In this document: in pieces, positions 34,001-50,389 of the stretch
Layout of the letters: the number at the start of each line of letters is the position of its first letter
Position numbering within the stretch: position 1 is the stretch's first letter
Origin: Hyperoodon ampullatus
Taxonomy: Eukaryota > Chordata > Mammalia > Artiodactyla > Ziphiidae
DNA length: 64,000 bases
Reading direction: 5' to 3'
Assembly: GCA_949752795.1 (NCBI GenBank)
Contig: OX457062.1
Location: 96,709,777 to 96,773,776, forward strand
Made by a program: the position numbers and the translations under genes
Notes under the pieces: model-generated
Told to the model about the DNA's origin: nothing
Seen by the model: only the letters and a program-made list of their open reading frames with translations
Databases searched by the model: none

Positions 34001-34006
34001 AATAAA
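34001..34006 (+). terminator. BACE1: probable BACE1 poly(A) signal
   Basis: AATAAA followed by a GT/AT-rich stretch (tgtacatggcatgagtat). It gives a 4.3 kb 3' UTR and ends about 100 bases short of the RNF214 stop codon. Confidence 0.65.
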
Positions 34007-34119
34007 AATGTACATGGCATGAGTATATGTCACTGTATAAATATAGAGTTTTAGAAATCTTGAACCCGCGCTTCCTGTTCACATCAGTTTCTCCTCTTCT
34101 TCCTCCCCAGTCAGGTCCG

Positions 34120-38356
<4,237 letters not shown>

Positions 38357-39085
38357 CTACCTAGTATGTTAGAGGAAGTGTTACTCTAAGTATTAACTAC
38401 AGGTATATACAAATTAGGTTTAAAGTGGTCTGAAATTGCATAAACGCCCTATATTTGAAAGTAAAAATGTTCACATCTCTATTTGCTAAAATAAAGTTAC
38501 CCAGAACACAGTGTGTACTTAGAACCAAAACCCACTGAAGGCAGAATGTTCTTCTATGATCCAGGAGTGCTCAAATCAAAATGGCATTCCTCTGACTCCT
38601 TGTCTTTTGGTACGGGTATTGAAGAATGCAGGACTAAACCCGAAATACTTATCGCTAAGGCAGCAATCACTAATTCACCACTAACCACACAGATACTGGC
38701 TTACTGATCTTCACATTTCCTTAGCTACAGTAAACACTCTTCAAAAGGAAAAAATGTTGTCTTCATACCTCAGGATTTTTCCTTTCCATCAGTTTCCTAC
38801 ATTCTTACACCAGCTCCCCAGCCCCATCCTTAGAGTGTAATATACACCCTTAGGATTAGGGTGACCAACTGTCCCAGTCTGCCCAGGAATGAGGGATTTC
38901 CCATGATGTGGCACGGTTGATCATCCTACTCAGGACCGAAGATGCCAACAAAGGATCAGAACCAGCAGAAGAATTTCCCTGTATTACACTTGACTGTAAT
39001 GTAATGAGTTACATAGCTAAAAGCAACAGGATTACCCAGATCAGTGGACAGAATAGTATGGAAATGTGTACATTATTTTCACTGA

Positions 39086-39296
39086 ATTTTTTTTTTTTTT
39101 TTTGTGGTACGCGGGCCTCTCACTGTTGTGGCCTCTCCCGTTGCGGAGCACAGGCTCCGGATGCGCAGGCTCGGCGGCCATGGCTCATGGGCCCAACTGC
39201 TCCGCGGCATGTGGGATCTTCCCAGACCAGGGCACGAACCCATGTCCCCTGCACCGGCAGACGAACTCTCAACTACTGTGCCACCAGGGAAGCCCT
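39086..39296 (-). mobile_element. short CHR-2 SINE, antisense
   Basis: T run, antisense short CHR-2, ending 'gccaccagggaagccc'. Duplication tcactgaatt on both sides. Confidence 0.9.
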
Positions 39297-40555
39297 CACT
39301 GAATTATTAAAAAGTAAAAATAAGAAGAAAAGATTGGGAAGGATTCTGTCTTAAGAAAAATGTTCCCACTTTTCTATAGTGAGAGAAATAATTTTATTCA
39401 TCTTCTGGTTTTTTTAGTAACCTTAAATATAATATGAAAGGAAACAATCCACTTAACATAAGGGTTTCAGGTCCCTTTTTTCATTGCCCAATTCTCTTCA
39501 CATCCCTGGCTAGCTATTTCATAAAGTACAGGTGTATATGTCTGTGTGTCTCTTACACACACATTCATTTATTGATTCACTAGCATCCATCTGGCCCTCT
39601 ACTGACAAGGTCAACTCATGTAATAGATACAACTAGGAGGGCATATTCTTCCTTAATCTCCATGTGTTGTCCTCTCCAAATAAACTTCCTGCCAGAGGAA
39701 GAATTCTCTAATAGTTCTTTCTTTTTTTCTTCCTCTAACAGTTCTTTAGACAAAGGTTTATAAGTAGATGTATTTTCCTAATACAGCACATATTCCTCAA
39801 GTGAAAAAATATATGAGGAGTCAGAATCCTCTTACCATAAGAATATGTGATATACGTTGTGGGGTCAATCAACGGTCCATTTAGCCTACTAGACACTCTG
39901 TGACGATGGGATGATTGTAGGAAAACATGGCTGCTGCTTTCTGTGAATGATGCTGTCTTTAAGACTATCGGTGTTCATCGAACACCTCTAACTTTCATTA
40001 AATTCATTTATCAACTAGGGATTACAATTATATTAGAAAAATACTGCCATGTCCACGGGGGACATCCCACAAATTCACACACAGAAAAATCTTTTCCTTT
40101 GGGCATCTGGCAACATCTATCTCCTTGGGATCCAACAAGACAAAAGGAACTACTAGCAACCACAACAAAAATGGTTAAGGAATTCTTAAACAGTCATAAA
40201 AATGGTCAGCCTTACCATACGTTCACTAGCCTGTAAGATATGTAACAGATTTCACTTCACTAAGGGGTACTAGCTGCAACCCATGCTAGAAAAAAAAAAA
40301 ATCAGTTGCCCATAGTAGATGCCCAAAAAATCCTTGATATAATAGAAACCTCTGAGTATGTTTTAACTCTTTAAATGCTTGGTCTAATTTCTTTCAAGTC
40401 CCATGCTTCTGTTATTTTGCTTAGCTAGTTTAAAGAATCAATGGTTCCAATGAATAAATCCTACCAGACTGTACAAGTCTGACTTGTCCCAATACGTTTG
40501 CATAATTAAAAAAATTAATTTTGCTTTTCATCATGTAAATAATACAAATTATAAA

Positions 40556-41220
40556 AAGTTTAAACTACCATATGACCCAGCAATCCCACTACTAGGCATA
40601 TACCCTGAGAAAACCATAATTCAAAAAGAGACATGTACCAAAATGTTCATTGCAGCTCTATTCACAATAGCCCGGAGCTGGAAACAACCTAAGTGTCCAT
40701 CATCGGATGAATGGATAAAGAAGATGTGGCACATATATACAATGGAATATTACTCAGCCATAAAAAGAAACGAAACTGAGCTATTTGTAATGAGGTGGAT
40801 AGACCTAGAGTCTGTCATACAGAGTGAAGTAAGTCAGAAAGAGAAAGACAAATACCGTATGCTAACACATATATATGGAATTTAAAAAAAAAATGTCATG
40901 AAGAACCTAGGGGTAAAACGGGAATAAAGACACAGACCTATTTGAGAATGGACTTGAGGATATGGGGAAGGGGAAGGGTAAGCTGTGACAAAGGGAAAGA
41001 GAGGCATGGACATATATACACTACCAAACGTAAGGTAGATAGATAGTGGGAAGCAGCCGCAGAGCACAGGGAGATCAGCTCGGTGCTTTGTGACCGCCTG
41101 GAGGGGTGGGATGGGGAGGGTGGGAGGGAGGGAGATGCATGAGGGAGGGGATGTGGGAACAGATGTATATGTATGACTGATTCACTTTGTTATAAAGCAG
41201 AAACTAATAAAAAAAAAAAA
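40556..41220 (+). mobile_element. L1 3' end (ORF2 tail and 3' UTR)
   Basis: 'ccatatgacccagcaatccc', 'aatggaatattactcagcc' and 'gatagacctagagtctgtc' are the typical L1 tail, followed by a GGGAGG-rich 3' UTR and a long A run. Orientation is plus, strongly 5'-truncated. Confidence 0.9.
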
Positions 41221-41305
41221 AACCTTCAAAAAAAAAAAAAAAAAAAAAAAGTTTAGAAAATACAAAACAGAAAGAGTCTACTAATTCAAAAAAAATACAT
41301 GCAGG

Positions 41306-41648
41306 GGCTTCCCTGGTGGCACAGTGGTTAAGAGTCCGCCTGCCAATGCAGGGGACACAGATTCAAGCCCTGGTCCGGGAATATCCCACATGCTGCAGAG
41401 CAACTAGGCCTGTGCGCCACAACTACTGAGCCTGTGAGCCACAACTACTGAGCCCACGTGCCACAACTACTGAAGCCTGCGCGCCTAGAGCCTGTGCTCT
41501 GCAACAAGAGAAGCCACCGCAATGAGAAGCCCACGCACTGCAACAAAGAGTAGCCCCCGCTCTCTGCAACTAGAGAAAGCCCGCTCATGGCAACGAAGAC
41601 CCAATGCAGCCAAAAATAAATAAATAAATTAAAAAAAACAAAAAAAAA
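41306..41648 (+). mobile_element. CHR-2-type SINE between two L1 tails
   Basis: Head 'ggggcttccctggtggcac', three 'ccacaactactgagcc' units and an A-rich tail. It lies between the L1 end at 41220 and the next L1 tail. Confidence 0.9.
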
Positions 41649-41746
41649 TGCACCCCAATGTTCACAGCAGCACTATTTACAATAGCCAAGACATGGAAGC
41701 AACCTAAGTGTCCACTGACAGATGAATGGATAAAGAAGATGTGGTG

Positions 41747-41748
<2 letters not shown>

Positions 41749-41790
<42 letters not shown>
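41749..41790. repeat. CA microsatellite inside L1
   Basis: Pure CA run of about 40 bases in the 'ggtgtatacacaca' part of the L1 tail. Confidence 0.95.
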
Positions 41791-41792
<2 letters not shown>

Positions 41793-42169
41793 GGAATATT
41801 ACTCAGTCATAAAAAAGAATGAAATAATGCCATTTGCAGCAACATGGATGGACCTAGAGATTATCACACTAAGTGCAGTAAGTCAGACAGAGAAAGGCAA
41901 ATATCATATGACATCACTTATATGTGGAAGCTAAAAAAAATGATACAAATGAACTTATTTACAAAACAGAAACAAACTCACAGACATAGAAAATAAACTT
42001 ATGGTTACCAAAGGGGAAAGGGGGAGGGAGGGATAAATTAGGAGCTTGGGATTAACAGGCACAAACTACTATACATAAAACAGATAAGCAACAAGGATTT
42101 ACTGTCTAGCACAGGGAACTATACTCAATATCTTGTAATAATATATAATGGAAAAGAATCTGAAAAAGA

Positions 42170-42173
<4 letters not shown>

Positions 42174-42209
<36 letters not shown>
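42174..42209. repeat. CA microsatellite inside L1 3' UTR
   Basis: Pure CA run of about 36 bases. Confidence 0.95.
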
Positions 42210-42211
<2 letters not shown>

Positions 42212-42304
42212 AAAACTGAATCACTTTGCTGTACACCAGAAACTAACACAACATTGTAAGCCAACAATACTTCAATTAAAAAAAAAAAAACCAGAAAGAG
42301 CCTA

Positions 42305-42500
42305 ATACAGAGGTCCCAACTCTTCTACTTACTGGTTTTATGACCCTTGACAAGTTACTTAATCTTTCTAGGCCTCAGTTTCTTCATCTGAGAAACGAGT
42401 AGGACCTACGTCATGCGACTGATGGGAGAGTTCACTGAGAAAACACACGTGAAGAATTTAATATGGTGCCTAGCCCATGGGAAGCATCCAACAAATTGCT
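42305..42500 (+). repeat. MIR SINE
   Basis: 'cttgacaagttacttaatc' and 'ggcctcagtttcttcatctg' in sense order. Confidence 0.8.
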
Positions 42501-42849
42501 CTACAATTACAATTGCTCTACCCACAAAAAATCATTATTATACTTCTTTTCAGTCTTTTAAAATAAATATTTGTATATTTATATATGCATATGTAACATA
42601 TAAATCCATTATATATGCTTTTCAAACAAAAACTGTGGTTTTTATCTTACTTTTTCATCCTAATGTATTTTTCCATATCATTAAGTATTCTTCAAAACTG
42701 TGGTTTTTAAATAACTATCCATTGTACATATATCCCATTACTGATTTAGGTATTCTCTTATTTTCAATTTCACAATTATAAATATTATGATGAGCATCTA
42801 TCTGTGCATGTGTACTAACACAGGTTAATGATAAAAGTAATAGATTTGA

Positions 42850-43115
42850 GAGGAAGCTTCTCACAGCAGTTAAAAGCCCAGCTTCTGGAGCCAAACTAAG
42901 CTCACAGTTCAAACCCAGACCCTATTACTATCTACTATCTGTGCAACCATTGGCAAGTTACTTAACCTTTGCCTCATTTTCCTAAAGAAAAATGGGGATA
43001 ATAAAATAATCTACCTCTCATACGGAGCCATTATGCAGATTAAATGAGTTAATACATGTAGAACATATAGGACAGTCTCTGGCATATAGTAAGAACTTAA
43101 TAAATGTTAGTTATC
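42850..43115 (+). repeat. MIR SINE, near full length
   Basis: 'gcttctggagccaaac', 'ggcaagttacttaacc', 'gattaaatgagttaatac' and 'cttaataaatgttag' in sense order. Confidence 0.85.
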
Positions 43116-43441
43116 ATTTGGATGTTAGAGAAACTAAAATATGTGAATACATTTTTTTCCACCAGAAGTGGTGGTAGCAATCAGGTGATTTTAATGCAGA
43201 GAAGCAGATGATAAGTGTCTTGTGAAATATTCTCAACAGTCAGAGACAGAACTAAAAATTAAGATGTTGAGTCCTCAGCCGAAATACCTTCCTTTCAGAA
43301 TATATTATACTCTAAACAAGGCAAAAGGAAACAAAACAAATACTGGTGGATGCGTTAATATAGATAGGAGTTGGCCGTCCTGAACTTGAGGTAGGTTATA
43401 AAATTCTTTTCTCTGAACTGAAGCTAATACAAACCAATATA

Positions 43442-44745
43442 TTGGGTGGGCCAAAAAGTTTATTTGTTTTTTTCCATAAGATGGGTCCAGTAGCGCTTAG
43501 TTGTCTTTAACTTCATTCGAAATAATTTTGTTAGGCTGTATTGTGACAGCTGTCATATCAGCGTGCGTCTAAAAAAAAAACTTATCAAAATTGGTGAATT
43601 TTTGTGTAGCCATTTTAATATTGAAGATGGAAGAAAAAAAGCAACATTTTCGGCATATTATGCTTTATTATTTCAAGAAAGGTAAAAACACAACTGAAAC
43701 CCAAAAAACGATTTGTGCAGTGTATGGAGAAGGTGCTGTGACTGATCGACCGTGTCAAAAGCGGTTTGCAAAGTTTCGTGCTGGAGATTTCTCACTGGAC
43801 GATGCTCCACGGTTGGGTAGACCAGGTGAAGCAGACAGCGATCAAATCAAGACACTAATTGAGAACAATCAATGTTACACCACTCGGGAGAGAGCCGACA
43901 TACTCAAAATATCCAAATCAAGCGCTGAAAATCATTCGCACCAAATGATTTTTGCACCACATCATTGGTTATGTTAATCACTTTGGTATTTGGGTTCCAC
44001 ATAAGTTAAGCAGAAAAAAACCTTCTTGAGCATATTTCCACATGTGATTCTCTGCTTAAACGTAACAAAAACATTCCATTTTTAAAACAAACTGTGACAG
44101 GTGATGAAAAGTGGATACTGTACAATAACGTGGAATGGAAGAGATCATGGGGCAAGTGAAATGAACCACCACCAACCACACCAAAGACCGGTCTGCATCC
44201 AAAGAAGGTGATGTTGTGTATATAGTGGGATTGGAAGGGTCCTCTATTTTGAGCTCCTTCTGGAAAACCAAACGATTAATTCCAGCAAGTACTGCTCCCA
44301 ATTAGACCAACTGAAAGCAGCACTCGATGAAAAGCATCCAGAATTAGTCAACAGAGAGAACACATAATCTTCCATCAGGATAACGCAAGACCACATGTTT
44401 CTTTGATGACCAGGCAAAAACCGTTACAGCTTGGCTGGGAAGTTCTGATTCATCTACCATATTCACCAGACATTGCACCTTCGGATTTCCATTTATTTCA
44501 GTCTTTACAAAATTCTCTTAATGGAAAAATTTCAATTCCCTGGAAGACTAAAAGGTACCTGGACCAGTTCTTTCCTCAAAAAGATAAAAAGTTTTGAGAA
44601 GATGGAATTATGAAGTTGCCTGAAAAATGGCAGAAGGTAGTGGACCAAAACGGTGAATATGCTGTTCAATAAAGTTCTTGGTGAAAATGAAAAATGTGTC
44701 CTTTATTTTTATTTAAAAACCAAAGGAACTTTCTGGCCAACCCAA
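43442..44745 (+). mobile_element. full-length mariner transposon with TA duplication
   Basis: 1304 bases bounded by ttgggtgggccaaaaagtt and its inverted partner aactttctggccaaccca(a), with TA at 43440-43441 and 44746-44747. Length, ends and target site all fit Tc1/mariner. The interior is a broken transposase gene. Confidence 0.95.
43590..44665 (+). pseudogene. mariner transposase, broken
   Basis: The first open part (about 43591-43977) reads like the helix-turn-helix DNA-binding half (KTICAVYGEGAVTDR, SLDDAPRLGRP, TTRERADILKIS). Farther on, with stops and frame changes, come TGDEKWILYNN (first catalytic Asp), HQDNARPHVS (second Asp) and YSPDIAPSDFHLF (third Asp of the DD34D triad). It carries several disabling changes and cannot make a whole protein. 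Confidence 0.92.
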
Positions 44746-47108
44746 TAGAATGAATGAGATCAGGCAAAAAGAGAAAAAAATTTACCCTGAGATGCACTGC
44801 AAAGTTTTTGTTTATGAGGCTAGAGTTCTTCCTTGATTCAATTTAACTCAACATCTATTAAGCAGCCTACAATGTGCTACACATTTCTGCTAAAAGCTGG
44901 GGATATAAAGATGCCTAGTTCCTGCCCCCAAGCAGCTCACAATTCAGTAACTTTCCAAGTGAACAAAAGGAAAAGGAAATTCTGGGCAGATCAAACAGTA
45001 TATGCAAACGCCAAAGAGAAAAAGAACACCAAGCAGAGGAAATAGTCCAGGTAGTTCAGCAGGCGAGGGATATATAAGTAGTCTGGGCTGGGATACAGAT
45101 GAGAGTGTCACTAGCACAGAGATAGTAGTAGAAGCCCTAGGTATGGAAGAAATAATCTAGAACAGCAGTTTGCAAAACACAGTCCATGGTCCCCAAAACC
45201 CTTTGAGGGCCTGGTCTATGAAGCAAAATTAGTTTCATAATAACACTAAATTCATTTGCCTTTTTCACTCTCATTCTTTCATGAGTCTACAGTGGAGTTT
45301 CCCTGAGACTACACAAACTGTAATGAGATCATCACTCTGATGGCTAGTGGAATACATGCTTCTGTATTCTAACGTTTTCTAGCATTTTTTAAGGTAGTAG
45401 GTTTAGGGTATAATTTAAGGTATTTTCCTTCTCAGTACTTCTGTTTGTGCTCTTACAGCTATCTTTAGCTATACTTACTATAATCTCATTACTATCCAAT
45501 AAATCATTACTGTAAAATTTCAAACTTCACGCATCAGGTAGAAACAAGTACTTTTTGTTATTTTGTTTTACAATAACACTTCAAAAATTTTTGGAAAACT
45601 CTTCTCAATTTTTAAATTATATCTAAAATGTATTATTTTAGAATTTAATTTTTTCTAAAATAAAAGAAAATTTATTTGTAATTTTTCATTTATATTTAAG
45701 AATGAATCATTAACTCCAAACAGGGAGACTAGAAGACTTACTTTCTCAACCCACAGCTGCAATACATACATTTAAAGATACTAAAAAAGATGCAACTGGC
45801 CTAGAGTTATCTGACTCATGGAAAGGAAGAATCTACTCCAAAAAAACTAGGCAAAACTGTAAATAAGAAACCAAAGTGTGACAAGAGTCATCTTTCTCTT
45901 GACTTTATAAATGTTAATAATTTATCTTACTGTATCTTAGGCAACACAACATTTTCTAATTATATTATGCCAGTTAAGTTATAGTGACATTTTGAGATCA
46001 TTCACAATTTAAAGAAAAAGTAGTTGAATATTTTAAATGCAGATGTGATGAATTCTTTACAATTCTTAAAAATTGTTAACACCTTTCAAGCTAGAAATGA
46101 AAAAGCCACTGAAGCATCTTCGGGTAAGTTACTGTACTTCCTTAACTGGAGAAGCACGACTTGGTACAGGTGACATTGCTATATGCCTGCTGAATGAAGT
46201 CAGTAAAATAAATCATGGCAGTGCCCCTTTTTTAATGATATATTAATTCACCAAATTAAAGATTTTGCTGCAAATCTGAAGACTTGGTTAATAACTCATC
46301 TGCAGAATTGTAATTTTACTTTACAAATAGACAAATCCACAGACAAGACTAGTCTTGCTATTTTGTTTACATTCATCAAGCATTGGCACCAACTAATCAC
46401 TGAAGATGATGTCATGTATGAATTCCTGGCAACAAACACAAGTGATGCTGACCTAATCCAAGATGAGTAACTCTTTTGAATCTCATGGTTTATCTGAGAA
46501 CAACTGTGTTGATACTTACACTGCTCCTACTTGTATGAAAATTATAGTGGATACAAATATTGGCACCATACACTAATGAAGGCAGTGGAATCAAAATTAT
46601 ACTAGTCATTGTATTCTTTACTGCCACACACTTGCAGTTGAGAGTGGGGGGCACTTTTACTTCAGGATGCCCTTGATGAAGCCATCAAAAGTAATAATCC
46701 TATTAAATTTCAACCCTTAAATACATAACTGTTTAATATTCTGTTTATGAAATGCTACATGCCAAAATACAATGGTTGTCTTGAGGAAAAGCACATGTGA
46801 GACTGAGTTGTGACTTGAACTAGCCTCTTTTTTCATGTAAAATCATTTTTACTTAAAAGAACAACTGAGAAACTATGGTTATTTGAATTTGAGTACTTAG
46901 CAGACACGTTCTTGAAAATGAACAAATTACTCTTATTATTTCAAAGAAAACAACTGACAGTGTTTGTTGCCAACAATAACATTTGAGCTTTCAGGCAAAA
47001 ATTAGAATTTTGGAAAGTCTGCATGGGCCACTGGGAGCCTGAAGGCTTCCCATTACTTAAAGACTATTCTGATGAGATCCACAGTGAGATAAACAAATGT
47101 GATTCTTT

Positions 47109-47236
47109 TTTTTCTTTTTCTTTTTTGGGCCACACCATGCAGCATGCGGGACTTTAGTTCCCCGACCAGGGATCGAAACTGTGCCCCCTGCATTGACAGC
47201 AGGGAGTCTTAACCACTGGACCATCAAGGAAGTCCC
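47109..47236 (-). mobile_element. CHRS-type SINE inside the hAT relic, perfect 17-bp duplication
   Basis: Antisense CHRS flanked by aacaaatgtgattcttt at 47092-47108 and 47237-47253, so the hAT sequence continues exactly across it. Confidence 0.94.
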
Positions 47237-47349
47237 AACAAATGTGATTCTTTAAACATTGTATAATAAAATGTATCAACGCTTGGAAGAGCTGCATAAC
47301 TCTGAACCAATATTTTCCAAATTATCAATGCATTGTTTTACCAAATCAA

Positions 47350-48288
47350 TGGGGCCCACTTGGAACCCACGAATTGGTATAAAGATTATTCTAAGATGAA
47401 AATACTTGTGGACTTCCAGGGTGGCACAGTGGTTAAGAATCTGCCTGCCAATGCAGGGGACACAGATTCGATCCCTGGTCTGGGAAGATCCCACATGCCG
47501 CGGAGCAACTAAGCCCGTGCACCACAACTACTGAGCCTGTGCCCTAAAGCCCATGTGCCACAACTACTGAGCCCACGTGCTGTAACTACTGAAGCTCGCA
47601 CATCTAGAGCCTGTGCTCCACCACAAGAGAAGCCACTGCAATGAGAAGCCCGCACACCGCAACGAAGAGTAGCCTCCACTCGCCACAACTAGAGAAAGCC
47701 TGCACAGAGCAACAAAGACCCAACGCGGCCAAAAAAATAAAATGGAACAACAACAACAACAAAAAGATGAAAACATTTGAGATTCAACAGACACAGGAAA
47801 GAAAGCCTTCTCAGAGCTTTCTCTAGCTAACAGCAGCAATTTCTGGGAAATAAGGCTGTCGTAAACTCCTCTTCAGGGCAGAGCTACTCCCAGAAGAAAG
47901 AATGTGAATAAAACCTACCCTACCTAAATCTCTTCTCCAGTGGAATTTTATGGCCCTGAAGGAGACGGAAAAACTATTCATACCTGTACATATAAATATT
48001 ATCACAAATTTAAACTTCTGCTTGTTCTCCTGAAAACCCATTTATCTTTCCAAAAGTCCAGAAAGTGTCCTTTCTCCCCCACTTTTAAGAAGTCATTTGT
48101 TCTCCCATAAGCCCCAGATTCTAACTATTCCTTTGAGCTACTCATTGCTGAATTCTTTCACTGTATGCATGTTGCATGCATAAACTGGGCTTTTTCTCCT
48201 TACTCTGTCCTTTGTCAGGTTAATTCACAGGCCTCAGAAATTGAACCTACTAGGATAGAGGGAAAAGGTTTTCCTTCCCTAGCCAACA
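47350..48288. mobile_element. probable solitary LTR inserted in the hAT relic
   Basis: The hAT sequence breaks at about 47349 and resumes at about 48289. The block between starts TG, ends CA, and has an AATAAA at about 47911 and a 'ttctccttactctgtcctt' tail of LTR type. Without the CHR-2 it is about 590 bases. No internal retroviral coding sequence is present. Family unknown; terminal duplication not convincing. Confidence 0.5.
47413..47764 (+). mobile_element. CHR-2-type SINE
   Basis: Head 'ggacttccagggtggcac' and an A-rich end with a CAA triplet run. Flank repeat aagatgaaaa on both sides. Confidence 0.88.
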
Positions 48289-49628
48289 CAGTTAAAAAGA
48301 TCCACTCAAAGTGCAAGTTACGACAATGAATTTTAATAAAACAGTACAGAATCACTGAAGTGGTTTCAGTTTCCACGATGCAATGAAACTTTAAGAAACT
48401 ATCAGCTGTCAAGTTTTGGAGCACTGTCAAAGAAGAATATTCACAGTTATCTAAAAAGTCTATTAAAATTCTCCTTGCTTTTCCAACTGCATACCTGCAT
48501 ATCACTAGATTTTCTTCCTGTACTTTAACCAAAACAACATATTGTAGGAGATTATATGCAGAGGGAGATAGGAGGATTAAGCTTGTTCCATTAAAGAGGC
48601 TTACAAAAATGTAAACAATGTCATTCTTCTAACTAAACTGATTTTTTCTTTTTTCGGTTAGGCAAAGATTTCTTGGGACACAAAATGCAGGAACCACAAA
48701 AGAAAAAACTGGTAAACTGGACGTCATCAAAATTTAAATTTTTGGAAATAAAAGAAATTCAAATTGGAAAGGAAGGAGTGAAACTGTCACTGTTTGCAAA
48801 TGACATGATACTATACATAGAATATCCTAAAGATGCCACCAGAAAGCTACTAGAGCTCATCAATGAATTTGGTAAAGTTGCAGGATACAAATTTAATATA
48901 TAGAAATCTGTTCCATTTCTATACACTAACAAGGAAATATCAGAAAGAGAAATTAAGGAAACAATCCCATTTATTACCATCACATCAAAAAGAATAAAAT
49001 ACCTAGGAATAAACCTACCCAAAGAAGCAAAAGACCTGTACTCCAAAAACTATAAGACACTGATGAAAGAAAATGAAGAAAACACAGATAGAAAGATATA
49101 CCGTGTTCTTGGATTGGAAGAATCAATACTGTTAAAATGACAATACTACCCAAGGTAATCTACAGATTCAATGCAATCTCTATCAAAATACCAAGGGCAT
49201 TTTTCACAGAACTAGAACAAATAATTTTAAAATTTGTATGGAAACACAAAAGACACTGAATAGCTAAAACAATTTTGAAAAAGAAGGTCAGAGCTGGAGG
49301 AATCACGCTCCCTGACTTCAGACTACACTACAAGCCTACAGTAATCAAAACAGTATGGTATTGGCACAAAAACAGACCCATAGACCAGTGGAACTGGAGA
49401 GAGAGCCCAGAAATAAACTCACACACTTATGGTCAATTAATCTATGACAAAGGAGGCAAGAATATACAATAAAGAAAAGACATTCTCATCAATAAGTGGT
49501 GCTGGGGAAACTGGACAGCTACACGTAAAAGAATGAAATAAGAACATTCTCTAACACCATATACAAAAACAAACTCAAAATGGGTTAAAGACCTAAATGT
49601 AAGACCAGATACTATAAAAGTACTAACA

Positions 49629-49856
49629 CGGGGGTCCCCAACCCCTGGTCTGCAGCCTGCTACTGGTTCATGGCCTGTTAGGAACCGGGCCACACAGCAG
49701 GAGGTGAGCGGCGGGTGAGCAAGTGAAGCTTCATCTGCCATTCCCCATCGCTCGCATTACTGCCTGAACCATCCCCCCCACCCCAATGGACAAAATGTCT
49801 TCCATGAAACCGGTCCCTGGTACCAAAAAGGTTGGGGACCACTGTCCTAGAGGAAA
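49629..49856. mobile_element. short inverted-repeat DNA transposon inside L1
   Basis: Ends ggtccccaacccc and gguugggg-type partner (ggttggggacc) form inverted repeats around about 228 bases containing 'ggcctgttaggaaccggg'. L1 sequence continues on both sides. Looks like a non-autonomous MER-type DNA element; I cannot name the family for certain. Confidence 0.7.
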
Positions 49857-50138
49857 ACACAGGTAGAACACTGTATGACATAAACTGTAGCAATATTTTT
49901 TTTTTGGATCCATCTACTAAGTAAAGGAAATACAAGCAAAAATAAACAAATGGGACCTAATTAAATTTAAAAGCTTTTGCACAGCAAAGGAAACCATTGA
50001 CAAAATGAAAAGACAACCTACTGAATGGGAGAAAACATGTGAAAAGGATATAACCAATACGGGATTAATATCCAACATACATAAACAGCTCATACAACTC
50101 AACATCAAAACAAATAAACAACTCAATTAAAAAATGGG

Positions 50139-50389
50139 CAATGTGTGCCACAACTACTGAGCTTGTGCTCTAGAGCCCATGAGCCACAACTACTGAGCCT
50201 GCATGCCACAACTACTGAAGCCCGTGCACCTAGAGTACATGCTCCGCAACAAAGAGAAGCCACCGCAATGAGAAGCCTGTGCACCGCAACGAAGAGTAGC
50301 CCCCGCTCGCCGCAACTAGAGGAAGCCCGTACGCAGCAACGAAGACTCAACACAACCAAAAATAAATAAATAAATAAATTTATTTTAGA
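50139..50389 (+). mobile_element. CHR-2-type SINE, 5'-truncated
   Basis: Starts inside the 'gccacaactactgagc' units, with no tRNA-like head, and ends in an ATAAATAAAT tail. Confidence 0.85.

Larger units (their letters stand above)
29680..34020 (+). other. BACE1: BACE1 3' UTR
   Basis: About 4.3 kb without a SINE, close to the length recalled for human BACE1. Possible early poly(A) signals are AATAAA at 31423, 31581 and 32556; the last and probably main one is at 34001. One miR-29 seed match (tggtgct) is at 31494 and TGCTGCT motifs of the miR-107 type occur, for example at 29944. Its last 1.2 kb should be antisense to the RNF214 3' UTR. Confidence 0.75.
32780..34119 (-). other. RNF214: RNF214 3' UTR (predicted)
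   Basis: Runs on the minus strand from the stop codon at 34120-34122 to just past the candidate poly(A) signal at 32797-32802. No repeat lies in it. Confidence 0.6.
41649..42290 (+). mobile_element. second L1 3' end with internal CA repeats
   Basis: 'aatgttcacagcagcacta', 'aatggaatattactcagtc' and 'caacatggatggacctagag', then an older-type 3' UTR ending in an A run. Two CA expansions (about 41749-41790 and 42174-42209) sit inside it. Confidence 0.88.
46080..48620 (+). pseudogene. hAT (Charlie/ZBED-like) transposase relic
   Basis: Stops and frameshifts throughout. The catalytic-core motif LQIDKSTDKTSLAI and the C-terminal hAT signature are in the right order and on one strand. The family assignment is from motif recall, not from a search. 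Confidence 0.75.
45163..48640 (+). mobile_element. fossil hAT-Charlie transposon, split by later insertions
   Basis: The left end cagcagtttgcaaaac resembles the Charlie terminal repeat. Diverged hAT transposase blocks follow on the plus strand: LQIDKSTDKT (about 46320-46350), a middle region to about 47349, and the C-terminal dimerisation region FKKLSAVKFWSTVKEEY ... SKKSIKILLAFPT (about 48290-48620). Interrupted by a CHRS at 47109-47236 and by a block at 47350-48288 that looks like an LTR and itself contains a CHR-2. A right terminal repeat was not seen; L1 sequence starts at 48662. Confidence 0.8.

Noticed and set aside
48215..48532. 105-codon minus-strand frame (starts MVKVQEENLVICRY), at first a candidate RNF214 exon
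   Set aside because: The same bases read on the plus strand as the C-terminal part of a hAT transposase, and the apparent minus-strand acceptor is weak. The frame is the antisense of a transposon.
48673..48903. 76-codon frame as a small host gene
   Set aside because: It contains [12 protein letters not shown], the L1 ORF2 reverse-transcriptase motif region.
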